From Shewanella sp. SNU WT4 (GTDB lineage Bacteria; Pseudomonadota; Gammaproteobacteria; Enterobacterales; Shewanellaceae): a stretch of 64,000 nucleotides of DNA. Shown piece by piece: positions 1-7,221 of this stretch. The notes under the pieces were generated by a model. The model saw only the letters and a list, made by a program, of their open reading frames with translations. It ran no database searches and was not told the origin of the DNA. The stretch covers positions 3,100,001 through 3,164,000 of the forward strand of contig NZ_CP041151.1 of the NCBI RefSeq assembly GCF_006494715.1, in the 5' to 3' direction. Every line of letters begins with the position of its first letter. The stretch's first letter is position 1. A program made the translations under genes and the position numbers.

Positions 1-104
1 GTCGATAATTTGTGTTTACGGCAATAAGTGCTGATATTTAAGCCACTTTGTTGCTGCGCAAGAATGAGCTCTTGCCACTGCAGCTGATCACGAAAGGTTT
101 TCAT
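1..104 (-). CDS. tnpA: IS66 TnpA (orfA) N-terminus, cut by window edge
   Basis: The minus-strand reading begins MKTFRDQLQWQELILAQQQS and continues to the window edge. It has the pattern of IS66 orfA proteins: a short helix-turn-helix with a QW.xLI.xQ..SGL...YC..H.LS signature. The tnpA at 42092 shows the same layout with different residues (QQWRQLLLQRN...IEFCQQHNVS), so this is a different IS66 subtype. Only about 34 codons are visible. The start is set by the ATG at 104, about 80 bp inside the terminal repeat. Confidence 0.7.
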   Translation of the reverse strand, partial: MKTFRDQLQWQELILAQQQSGLNISTYCRKHKLS

Positions 105-184
105 TATGTGTCTCCAAATAAAACTTGGGAACAACATAAATCAGTCGCAGGGTGAAAGGTATGTGCCTTTGCCTAGACGCTTAC
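1..184 (-). mobile_element. IS66-family element, 5' end only
   Basis: The outer terminal repeat ends at 184: GCCTAGACGCTTAC at 171-184 matches, with one mismatch, the right end of the complete IS66 element further along (44375-44388). The first gene of the element (tnpA) reads inward from 104 on the minus strand, and the rest lies outside the window. If the 8-bp target duplication usual for IS66 is present, one copy would be 185-192. The element sits just upstream of the AbiE-type toxin-antitoxin promoter. Confidence 0.75.
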
Positions 185-230
185 AACTAACCAAGTCATT
201 TTAATCCCCCCAGAAGTCAAGTTGACAAAT

Positions 231-309
231 TTGACACTTTTTGGTGTCATTATTGTATACTTGCACCCCGCAAAGATTAAGTCTACATTTATGACATGTT
301 TAAGTGTCA
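231..309 (+). promoter_or_regulatory. Promoter and paired operators of the AbiE-type TA operon
   Basis: A sigma-70-like promoter is visible: TTGACA at 231-236, a 17-bp spacer, then TGTATA at 254-259. Two 18-bp inverted repeats share the half-site TGACAC/GTGTCA with 6-bp centres. One lies on the promoter (232-249) and one between promoter and gene (292-309, with one half-site mismatch). Their starts are exactly 60 bp apart. AbiEi antitoxins are known to bind inverted repeats in their own promoter and autoregulate, so these are the likely operators. This is inferred from position and symmetry. Confidence 0.65.
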
Positions 310-332
310 TCCTTGACAACTAGAGGCGTATT

Positions 333-869
333 GTGAAAAAGGCTGAGGCAATTAAAAAGCTCTTAGAATATGACAAGCGTGGTCGCTGTGTTTTTACTAA
401 TTCAGATCTGGCGAAAATCTTTCATCAAGATAATGAACGAGCATTGCGTGCGGGAATTAAACGTTTGCAAGACGATGGCTTACTCACCCGAATCATTAAT
501 GGTGTGTACTTATACAATTTAGCGCAGTCGAAAGGCAGCGATACGTTGGAGCAAATTGCTAAAACCATTCGACGTGGAGAATATAACTACATTAGCCTAG
601 AGTCTGCACTTTCTGATTTTGGAGTTATTTCGCAAATTCCAGTAGATCGCTTAACTGTTATGACAACGGGACGTTCCGGTGAATTCAAAACACCTTTGGG
701 TACAATTGAATTTACGCATACGAAACGAGATCCAATGGATATTATAGAAAATACCAGTTTAGTCGGCAGACCACTTAGGTTAGCAACGAAACAAACTGCA
801 TACAGAGACTTAAAACGAGTTGGCAGAAATACACATTTAGTAAGCAAGGATGGGCTATATGAAAATTGA
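333..869 (+). CDS. AbiEi-type antitoxin / transcriptional repressor
   Basis: A 178-aa protein with a winged-helix N-terminus (about residues 5-62; helix-turn-helix around SDLAKIFHQDNERALRAGI, wing GLLTRIINGVYLY), followed by the alpha/beta domain of AbiEi / DUF6088 antitoxins. In type IV TA systems of this kind the antitoxin counteracts the toxin without binding it and represses the operon. Translation starts at GTG 333. It overlaps the downstream toxin gene by 11 bp, which suggests coupling. The paired inverted repeats just upstream fit autoregulation. The family call rests on the wHTH plus the AbiEii neighbour. Confidence 0.75.
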   Translation: MKKAEAIKKLLEYDKRGRCVFTNSDLAKIFHQDNERALRAGIKRLQDDGLLTRIINGVYLYNLAQSKGSDTLEQIAKTIRRGEYNYISLESALSDFGVISQIPVDRLTVMTTGRSGEFKTPLGTIEFTHTKRDPMDIIENTSLVGRPLRLATKQTAYRDLKRVGRNTHLVSKDGLYEN

Positions 870-1779
870 TCAAGAAAATTTCGCGCAATTGGTAAATAAA
901 GTAATGCAGGTTGAAAATGTATCTCATATGCGTTCAGTGATAGAGAAAGAGCTCTTACACTACGATATTTTATTTGCGCTAGAGAAAGGTGGACTTCTAG
1001 ACAAACTAACTTTTCAAGGTGGCACGTCGTTACGACTTTGTTATGGAGGCAATCGTTTCAGCGAAGATCTGGATTTTGCTGGCGGGAAGGATTTCAGCTC
1101 AGTAATGTTGGCAGACATGAAACATTGTATAGAAAAGTACATTGGCGAACGCTACGGGCTTGAAGTGACAGTAAAAGAACCAAAGGATCTAAAGCAAGAT
1201 CCTAAATATTCTGAATTGAGCATTGATAAGTGGCAAATAGCGGTAGTGACTTCTCCTGAGAGAAAAGATCTGCCAAAACAAAAAATCAAAGTAGAAGTGG
1301 CAAACATTCCAGCCTATACAAGAGAGCCCCAACCTCTTCAAATAAACTATGATTTTTTGCCTGATGGATACAGTGATATGCTAATTTTGACAGAAAGCTT
1401 GGATGAAGTCATGGCGGATAAAATCATTTCCTTGCCTGCCACGACAAAGTATGTCCGCCACCGAGATATATGGGATTTAGCTTGGTTACAGCAACAAGGC
1501 GCGACACTCAATATGGACTTAGTTAAAAACAAGGTGTCAGATTATAAACTTGAGCACTTCAACAACATGTTGGATAACTTTCTCGACCGACTTCCTGGTA
1601 TTATATCGAGTGAAGCGTTCATTGCAGAAATGAAACGTTTCTTACCAACAGATGTATTTGATAGAACCCTAGCTCAGGATAAGTTTCAAGTTTACCTGCA
1701 AAATACTTTGGCGAAACTATTTAACACTGTGAGTAACGAATTACTAGGCAACGTTACTCATAATGAATTTAGAATGTAA
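859..1779 (+). CDS. AbiEii-type nucleotidyltransferase toxin
   Basis: A 306-aa protein of the AbiEii/AbiGii (DUF1814) family, a nucleotidyltransferase-like toxin of type IV TA and abortive-infection systems. Visible motifs: GGTSL near residue 55, RFSEDLDF near 70 (the metal-binding D-x-D), KIKVEV near 140, and the late EVMADKIISL...RHRDIWDLAWL block near 180-215 with the conserved K and R-D-x-x-D-L. I chose ATG 859, because AAGGA at 846-850 lies 8 nt upstream; ATG 850 overlaps that same sequence. It overlaps the antitoxin gene. Characterised members inhibit growth, some by modifying tRNA; the substrate here is unknown. Confidence 0.82.
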   Translation: MKIDQENFAQLVNKVMQVENVSHMRSVIEKELLHYDILFALEKGGLLDKLTFQGGTSLRLCYGGNRFSEDLDFAGGKDFSSVMLADMKHCIEKYIGERYGLEVTVKEPKDLKQDPKYSELSIDKWQIAVVTSPERKDLPKQKIKVEVANIPAYTREPQPLQINYDFLPDGYSDMLILTESLDEVMADKIISLPATTKYVRHRDIWDLAWLQQQGATLNMDLVKNKVSDYKLEHFNNMLDNFLDRLPGIISSEAFIAEMKRFLPTDVFDRTLAQDKFQVYLQNTLAKLFNTVSNELLGNVTHNEFRM

Positions 1780-1786
1780 AAAATTA

Positions 1787-1814
1787 GGTCCACAAAGCAG
1801 TGACTTTGTAGACC
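1787..1814 (+). terminator. Hairpin after the TA operon
   Basis: An imperfect 11-bp stem (GGTCCACAAAG / CTTTGTAGACC, 1787-1797 and 1804-1814) with a 6-nt loop lies 8 bp after the toxin stop codon. A second small palindrome (ACCTTTTAAAGGT) follows at 1819-1831. The U-tract is poor, so this may be a weak terminator or an end-protecting hairpin. Confidence 0.45.
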
Positions 1815-1844
1815 CAAACCTTTTAAAGGTCTTTATTCAGTTAA

Positions 1845-2243
1845 TCAAGTGCCCTCTAACACGGCGCTAATTGCTGGAACAGTTGTACCAATAACTTCTT
1901 GAGTGCTGGCAACGACAGACATAACACTTTCAACGACTGTTGGCGTGTTGTAGAGACCCATACCGCCACCAATGCCCAAGGCAAAAACCATCAAGCTTTG
2001 GCGAGCGATACCGCCCACAATGCCCACCAGAACCATGGCTCCCGCTACGATCCGTCCCACAGTACCTTGGGTCCAATCGTTTAGGGTATCCCACACATCG
2101 GTGAAAGCATCACCACCGGTGCCCGCAAATCAGGGCTCCGAAATCATTAACACCATCAACCCAAGCGCACCACTGGTCATTAGGCGCTGAGTTTGAATGG
2201 TGAGGCCTATTAGGCAGCTGCCAACAAATGCCAGAATTTCCTT
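1845..2243 (-). pseudogene. traA: F-type conjugative pilin TraA, broken
   Basis: The minus strand reads through the end of a signal segment, then two hydrophobic helices (GRIVAGAMVLVGIVGGIAR; SLMVFALGIGGGMGLYNTP). This is the mature-pilin pattern of TraA from F-like type IV secretion systems such as those of SXT/R391 and IncA/C elements. The frame is open from 2243 but is interrupted by TGA at 2130-2132, exactly where the signal-peptidase site would lie (SEP-stop-FAGTGG; an Ala codon is expected). There is no start codon upstream in frame. No other tra genes lie beside it, so it is a relic of a conjugative element. Confidence 0.6.
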
Positions 2244-2667
2244 TTATATTTAAGGGTTTTCTGCGCCTGTCTTCGTTGGTATGAGACTGTAAATAGCCAA
2301 TATTCGTGCCTGTGAGACAGAATTGTCTGCGATGAAAAAGTGACCATTGACAATGCTTAGCGTCGTCTATTGACTGTCCGCCGTGTGGTTATCCCCCCCA
2401 AAAAATAATCACGGGTAAACGTAGTCAAGCTCTGTGAGCGAAGATAAGTTGCTCGCTGGCGGTTGCTAAACGACAGCCGTATTCGTCAGTTATCACTGGC
2501 ACTGGAAGCCCAACACCCCACTAATATCAGTTACATCTGAAAATCTGGTTCATTATCGTTAGCGTTAACGAGCCCTTTCTTCACCTCAAGCAAGATACCA
2601 ATCATTACCGATCCATTCCCGTGTGCACTTGGAGCACAGCTCACGGCTACGCGCAGCCTATCCTTAT
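2244..2667. other. Intergenic stretch without recognisable gene
   Basis: No open frame with recognisable protein features. It includes a C8 run near 2393-2400 and separates the broken pilin gene from decayed transposase sequence. It is probably residual sequence of a degraded mobile element. Confidence 0.4.
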
Positions 2668-2790
2668 TTGTTGGGCGTATGCTCGGCGTAAATTTATCGT
2701 AAGCGAAAAAACAGCAAGAAAAAACAGCAAGAAAAAACAAAACAGGCAAGGCAGATACGGTATTGTTCCTCATCCATGAACTGTATGCAT
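2668..2790 (+). pseudogene. Decayed IS66 tnpC fragment
   Basis: In the plus direction this stretch aligns by eye with the middle of the intact IS66 tnpC at about 43821-43925. The intact WAHARRKFIEAKK..GKNKTGKADMV appears here as WAYARRKFIVSEKTARK...KKQNRQGRYGIV, with small indels and a stop. It is a small internal relic with neither element end. A 114-codon minus-strand frame over 2531-2875 is an antisense shadow of it. Confidence 0.6.
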
Positions 2791-3013
2791 TTAAATATTC
2801 AATAGTTGTTACCCGCACACTTTGAGAATCAAGCCATGGGCTGTATATTACACCCCAACACAATTCGTTAAACAAGAAAGCTGTTATCCAAGGTTTTCCT
2901 AATACAGCTGAAATAATAAATATCTCTTATTCGACGATATTTCCATCCGAAGGCTTGTCGATTAAATAACCCGTGAGACTATGACTGTAGTGAAATTAAT
3001 GAGAATAAATAAA

Positions 3014-3850
3014 ATGAATATCAGTAAACTTTTAAGTGTTGCCATTATTGCTGCGGCCATGACAGGCTGTGTATCTCGTGAAGTTGTATCAGTCGAGAGC
3101 TTTGAAAACCCTATCATGGCCGACGACTCTATTGCCCTGACACTAGCCAAGTTGTCTCGAAACAATCCGAAATACAAAGATTACGAGGTAGACGAAGAAG
3201 TTATACAGGGTGGCTATGGTCTGGGAGATGGGGTATTTGACTTGGCCACTGGCGCGTTGGGTGTTGGGTTATCCAATGGCATTGGATTTAGTGGCGGCTT
3301 GACCTCATTGGGTATGGGGTTATTAATGTCAAACCCTCAAGCGCCTTCTGAATATGTTGGGTTGATGGTTTTTTTGGAGGACACCCCCGACGCATCGAAA
3401 CGCTACATCGATGAGTACCTGACGCCTATTTTTTCAAAGGTATTTGAGATAGGCGATATAAAGATTGAAGGTCACAAGGTCACTTTGAAGTATTTCGACA
3501 AAGACCCAGAAACTTATTGCCACAAGTCAAAGAAAGAGGACATGTGTAACTATCCTATGCGATTGATACCTAAAGTCAGAGTTTCAGGCGCACAGTTGAA
3601 TTACTACTTGAAAACCGAAAAATTTGACGAAAACAAAATGTACATCAACATAGTCATTGAAGGTAGAGATGCTGCCAAAGCAAACATGATTGGCTTGAAA
3701 AACGCATACCTCTACCTACCAACCAAAAGAGGCTCTAGCCCTGTTGCCACCGAGAGCAATATGTACCGATACCAACGCGACGACCTACCGTTGTATATCG
3801 ACCTTGAGAGCGGCAAAGCTTACTTACCGCTCAAGGCAAAAAAGAAGTAG
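3014..3850 (+). CDS. Putative lipoprotein of unknown function
   Basis: A 278-aa protein beginning MNISKLLSVAIIAAAMTGC: a short basic N-region, a hydrophobic core and a lipobox ending at Cys19, so an outer- or inner-membrane lipoprotein is expected. Residues about 60-105 are glycine-rich and hydrophobic (GLGDGVFDLATGALGVGL...GGLTSLGMGLL). The remainder is mixed alpha/beta with two Cys residues near 178-188. I chose the ATG at 3014 because it begins a compact signal peptide; in-frame ATGs at 2981 and 2999 would only lengthen it. I do not recognise the family. A strong terminator follows. Neighbouring plasmid-type relics suggest accessory origin. Confidence 0.6.
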   Translation: MNISKLLSVAIIAAAMTGCVSREVVSVESFENPIMADDSIALTLAKLSRNNPKYKDYEVDEEVIQGGYGLGDGVFDLATGALGVGLSNGIGFSGGLTSLGMGLLMSNPQAPSEYVGLMVFLEDTPDASKRYIDEYLTPIFSKVFEIGDIKIEGHKVTLKYFDKDPETYCHKSKKEDMCNYPMRLIPKVRVSGAQLNYYLKTEKFDENKMYINIVIEGRDAAKANMIGLKNAYLYLPTKRGSSPVATESNMYRYQRDDLPLYIDLESGKAYLPLKAKKK

Positions 3851-3869
3851 CTACCAAACGCGCAATAAA

Positions 3870-3896
3870 AAGGGCTGAATCACTCAGCCCTTTTTT
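3870..3896 (+). terminator. Rho-independent terminator of the lipoprotein gene
   Basis: Stem AAGGGCTGA / TCAGCCCTT (3870-3878 and 3884-3892) with a 5-nt loop, running into six T. It begins 19 bp after the lipoprotein stop codon. Confidence 0.9.
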
Positions 3897-3918
3897 GTTG
3901 TTACTCGGAAACTATGGA

Positions 3919-4028
3919 TTACTTGGCGAATTCAAGTCCGAAGTGCAACGCTAGGCCGCCTTTCTTAGCTCTGCAAACACCACCGAAGGTTATCTGAACC
4001 CTAGGCACTTGCTGGCCTGCTGTTCAGT
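3919..4028 (-). pseudogene. Possible 3' tail of an unidentified gene truncated by IS66
   Basis: Next to the IS66 remnant, the minus strand keeps an open frame reading VQITFGGVCRAKKGGLALHF..LEFAK before TAA at 3919-3921. IS66 homology stops at about 4029, so this looks like the end of the gene or element into which the IS66 copy was inserted or deleted. I do not recognise the protein and the stretch is short. Confidence 0.25.
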
Positions 4029-4164
4029 GCTAACAGCTTTTCAAGTTTAGCAATACGCTGTTTAAGGGCGAGTTCATTTTTCATAGCGCCTATGTTAAGG
4101 CACAACGACAGGCTTTCCCGTGCTAACTGAACATCCTTTGATTATCATCAATTGATCGCAAATA

Positions 4165-4515
4165 TTAACGTAGTTGCTTACCCATCACATCAATTGTGCT
4201 GTGGCCAATGACATCATAACCCCCTAATAACCCATGTAATTGCTGCTCGGTTAATGTCATGGTGGGTGACATGAGTTTGAGCCATTTGAACTTATGCTTG
4301 TCTAATCGCTTATACCACAGCGCAAAGCCGGTGTTATCCCAATAAAGTCATTTGAGTTTGTCACGGCCGTTATTGCAAAACACAAATAGTGCACCATTAA
4401 GGACGGGCAGCTCTAGCTCTGCTTCGACTTAAGCCGCCAAACCGTTAATTGATTTACGAAAATCGACAGCATCGGCACATAAATAGACGGAAGGCACATC
4501 AACAAACATCTTCAT
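4165..4515 (-). pseudogene. IS66 tnpB remnant
   Basis: Same length (351 bp) as the tnpB at 42433-42783. It overlaps the end of tnpA by 4 bp, as in the intact element. Reading is stopped by a TAA (in the GLAALVEAE segment; the intact copy has TTA) and by the TGA at 4348-4350 that both copies share. TnpB is the IS66 accessory protein usually called orf2. Confidence 0.8.
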
Positions 4516-4771
4516 GCCATTAGCCCCTTAATGATGGTAACGATATTCATTGTTGCTAAATCAGCGGTAAGAGTGGGTTGGCCGGTTCGCGTATCAAACA
4601 GCACAGGATGTTGATGCGTTTGCGTGCAGACTTCAGTCGTGGTTTGTTTTAGTTGTATAAAGCGTGATTGAGTAGCGTTAGACGTTTGCTCTGCCACGCT
4701 TGGCTGGAACTGTTGCTTACCCAGTTAAGCGCGCTGTTTATAATAAGTGGTAATCGAGACATTATGTTGCC
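4512..4771 (-). pseudogene. IS66 tnpA remnant
   Basis: The C-terminal two thirds of an IS66 orfA. It is closely similar to the intact protein at 42092-42436 from the QHNVSITTYY segment onward and ends in VTIIKGLMA. A TAA replaces the TTA of the intact copy shortly after the YYKQRA codons. The N-terminus and upstream end of the element are missing. Confidence 0.75.
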
Positions 4772-5021
4772 CCCTTAAGATATAAACACACCTTTAGCGC
4801 ATAACTATATATGCGACCACATTAGATTTATTTGGGTGAATTTCGAATGATTGGATACGCTAATTTGTTCAATGAAACCTATAATGGGGCAAAACCGAGT
4901 TAGCTGAAGTATGTTCGATCTGCAATCACAAAGTCCAAAAATGGTTACTTTATCGCGGAAGAAACGCATTAAAGTAACCAAAATGGAACATTATTGGCAA
5001 AGCTATTTTAGAAGGATACGC
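4772..5021. other. Intergenic, with an 11-bp inverted repeat
   Basis: No gene seen. TGGTTACTTTA (4942-4952) and TAAAGTAACCA (4970-4980) form a perfect 11-bp inverted repeat around 17 nt. This could be a regulatory site or the end of an element, but nothing else supports either. Confidence 0.35.
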
Positions 5022-5321
5022 TCAATTATTCCCCGAAATTTCTTCCGTCGCCTCCTGGCGTAATTTCTGGGCATCCATTCCGTTTAGTCGTTCAATGGCT
5101 CTATCTGCGGCACTTTGACGGTTTCCATCCACGTTTAGGGTACTTCCTGAGCGAGTGAGGCTTTCCAGATCCAGTGACGGTATTTCAGGTAGGTTGCCTG
5201 TTAACGACCTGATGGTTTTATGCTTTAGCATAATTGCCATCCCTACCCGGTATTTTGGACTGACAAGCCAATACTTTAGAGACGAGCGTGAGTGTATATT
5301 GACGATTTTCAAGACATTCAT
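5022..5321 (-). CDS. Small hypothetical protein
   Basis: A 99-codon frame (a 72-aa version from the internal ATG at 5240 is equally possible). The C-terminal half is hydrophilic and rich in Asn, Arg and Glu (LNVDGNRQSAADRAIERLNG, then AQKLRQEATEEISGNN), consistent with a helical soluble protein. No family recognised and no convincing ribosome-binding site. It lies between an IS66 remnant and the recombinase module and could be a chance or remnant frame. Confidence 0.3.
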   Translation of the reverse strand: MNVLKIVNIHSRSSLKYWLVSPKYRVGMAIMLKHKTIRSLTGNLPEIPSLDLESLTRSGSTLNVDGNRQSAADRAIERLNGMDAQKLRQEATEEISGNN

Positions 5322-5676
5322 TGCCAGGATTATTCAATGTTGGCATGTAAACTATAAAAAAATCATCGACATTGCCAAAACCTCGACTACGTTATATAGA
5401 GGAGAGCTTTGTAATATGGTTTTTCTTGAGTAAAAGCTCAGATGATTTAACTATGCACTGTTGGCTTTTTATCCTGAACTCAGGATAAGTCATCATCAAG
5501 GCTAAGATATCCCTAACCAAGGAAAGAGGGGGACGCTTTATTTGGTAAACAGAAACACTAAAGAGAGGCCGCGATCTCTCCTATTACCCTTATGTGACAA
5601 GGGCGCCATAGCCTGCATGCAAACCATGCCGCTCATTGGCTCCGCGTTGATCATTTAAGCGTAAAGGAGAATACAT
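5322..5676. promoter_or_regulatory. Upstream region of the recombinase module with palindromes
   Basis: A 355-bp non-coding stretch. It holds a perfect palindrome, TATCCTGA-AC-TCAGGATA (5470-5487), and a weaker inverted repeat GAGAG...CTCTC (5563-5580). A strong ribosome-binding site, AAAGGAGA (5663-5670), sits just before the module's first gene. The perfect palindrome is a candidate recombination core or operator; no second copy was found to the right of the module. Confidence 0.4.
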
Positions 5677-7221
5677 TTGACGTCATTTAATCAGTTAGCC
5701 CAACAAAATCGTCAAAAAAACTCGGGAGGACGCTATCCCGATGCACTTGCTCACACCATCACGCTGGCAATCATGCTACGCAAAATTGCTCAAGAACCAG
5801 CTAATGAGCGGGCGGCGATGTTAATTGTGGCTCTATTTCTTTGGCTAACTCAATCTTGGAACAATATCAAAAAAGTCAGCGATATTCCGGATTTTATCAG
5901 GATTTCAGGGACAACCAAATGCCAAGAAAATGCCTTTCGAACCTATTGCGATGGTGCAAACTCTTCAGCTGAATATGCACATAATTATGGGAATGACCAA
6001 AAAAAGATTTATTTATGGCAGCCAATACCTAAGTATTTTAACGACTTTTTTCAAAACTTTATCAGTAACCAAAATTATCATACCCCTTTTCTTAATCCCA
6101 AAACAAAGAAACGCCTGCTTAACATTATGCGAAAAAAATGGAGGATGCCCCCGCCGCTAAAACTTAAGCCACGAGTTCGAAAGGACGTCTTTCATCAGTA
6201 CCTGATCGATTGCGCACTAGCTGATAACACACTGACAGCGTTAATTCGGAATCAGATAGTCTCCCACAATCGAAAACATCACAAACTAGCCGACCATTAC
6301 CAGAACAGCGATAGCGACCGAATGCGATATCAACTGTACAATGCATATAATCGTTATTTGTCTCGACTCATAAAAGAGGCTCGAACTGCCAACTTATACC
6401 AACACTTTGATCTCATTAATGCTAGTTTGTCCACGAACCTCATCAATGAACATTCCAAAGTCGCCAGCTACCTCATGCAAAAAGGACACATCACACAAAC
6501 TGTGTTTGAAACAAGCAATGGTAGCAAACAAAGGATCTGTAGTTTACCACTGAAAATTGGGAGTAAACGTTGTTTAGATGAAGCTGCTGTCGTTCACTTT
6601 TTTTCCAAATTAGTTGACCTAGTAGGCTCAAAACCCAAACGCTCTGATGATAAAATGCTGTGGTTCTCCTACTATTGCACGGCAACCTATCGACTCGCCT
6701 TACTATTCATTTTGCTCACGGGTTGTCGCCCAACACATAGTCTTAGTATTTTAAAGTCCTATTATTGGGGTGATGACATTTTGTTTATCAAGGACAAAGG
6801 TCTGCTTAGGCAAGTGATTGTTTGTGACTATCTTCAGACTGAAATCCGCCATTATAAAAAACTGCAGTCCTCAGTCTTCGACTTGTTCGGCGTTAACGCA
6901 ACTCTTGATGAACTGTGGTTTGGCATCGATGACCATGGCCAACCTTTCCGATTGTCGAATCGAATACTACGTCAATTTATGCATCAACATTGGCCAGGCG
7001 TCGTTCCTTACCAACTACGCCACTTCTTTGCGCAAAGCGCAGTCACACAAATTTCCGCGGCTCGATTATTAGATCAGGACATAGATCGCCTGATGGGACA
7101 CGCGAGTATGGGTGAACACCTAGGAAGCGATCAGATGCTACCTAACACCTTTAAACTCATAAAAACTTATCTCAATGAGTATGCTGTTCGGCTAAGGTTG
7201 AAGGAGTTTACCTATGACTAG
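5677..7221 (+). CDS. Tyrosine-recombinase-like protein, apparently lacking the catalytic Tyr (module gene 1)
   Basis: A 514-aa protein. Translation starts at TTG 5677, chosen because GGAG at 5666-5669 sits 7 nt upstream. The C-terminal third has the tyrosine-recombinase layout: LLTGCRPTH with Arg351 (box I), FIKDKG with Lys372/374 in the beta-hairpin, PYQLRHFFAQ with Arg448, and LMGHASMGEH with His475. Two key positions differ: the first residue of the HxxR motif is Tyr445, and nine residues after His475, where the nucleophilic Tyr normally lies, there is Ser484 (nearest Tyr are 498 and 502). The long N-terminal part may bind DNA. Its stop overlaps the next gene by 8 bp. An accessory or partner subunit is more likely than an active enzyme. 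Confidence 0.7.
   Translation: MTSFNQLAQQNRQKNSGGRYPDALAHTITLAIMLRKIAQEPANERAAMLIVALFLWLTQSWNNIKKVSDIPDFIRISGTTKCQENAFRTYCDGANSSAEYAHNYGNDQKKIYLWQPIPKYFNDFFQNFISNQNYHTPFLNPKTKKRLLNIMRKKWRMPPPLKLKPRVRKDVFHQYLIDCALADNTLTALIRNQIVSHNRKHHKLADHYQNSDSDRMRYQLYNAYNRYLSRLIKEARTANLYQHFDLINASLSTNLINEHSKVASYLMQKGHITQTVFETSNGSKQRICSLPLKIGSKRCLDEAAVVHFFSKLVDLVGSKPKRSDDKMLWFSYYCTATYRLALLFILLTGCRPTHSLSILKSYYWGDDILFIKDKGLLRQVIVCDYLQTEIRHYKKLQSSVFDLFGVNATLDELWFGIDDHGQPFRLSNRILRQFMHQHWPGVVPYQLRHFFAQSAVTQISAARLLDQDIDRLMGHASMGEHLGSDQMLPNTFKLIKTYLNEYAVRLRLKEFTYD

Larger units (their letters stand above)
4029..4771 (-). mobile_element. Truncated, inactivated IS66 copy
   Basis: A minus-strand relative of the complete IS66 at 42010-44388, cut at both ends. 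At the right it begins inside tnpA (codons for QHNVSITTYYKQRA, from about 4766), with a TAA where the intact copy has TTA. tnpB occupies 4165-4515 with two in-frame stops: the TGA at 4348-4350, shared with the other copy, and a private TAA. tnpC begins at 4084 (MKNELALKQRIAKLEKLL) and homology ends near 4029. No terminal repeats remain, so it is immobile. Confidence 0.85.

Noticed and set aside
2531..2875. A 114-codon minus-strand frame that looks like a small protein
   Set aside because: It runs antisense to a decayed IS66 tnpC fragment. The antisense frame of the intact tnpC at 43787-44056 gives a similar NTxSALPVLF pattern, so it is a shadow.
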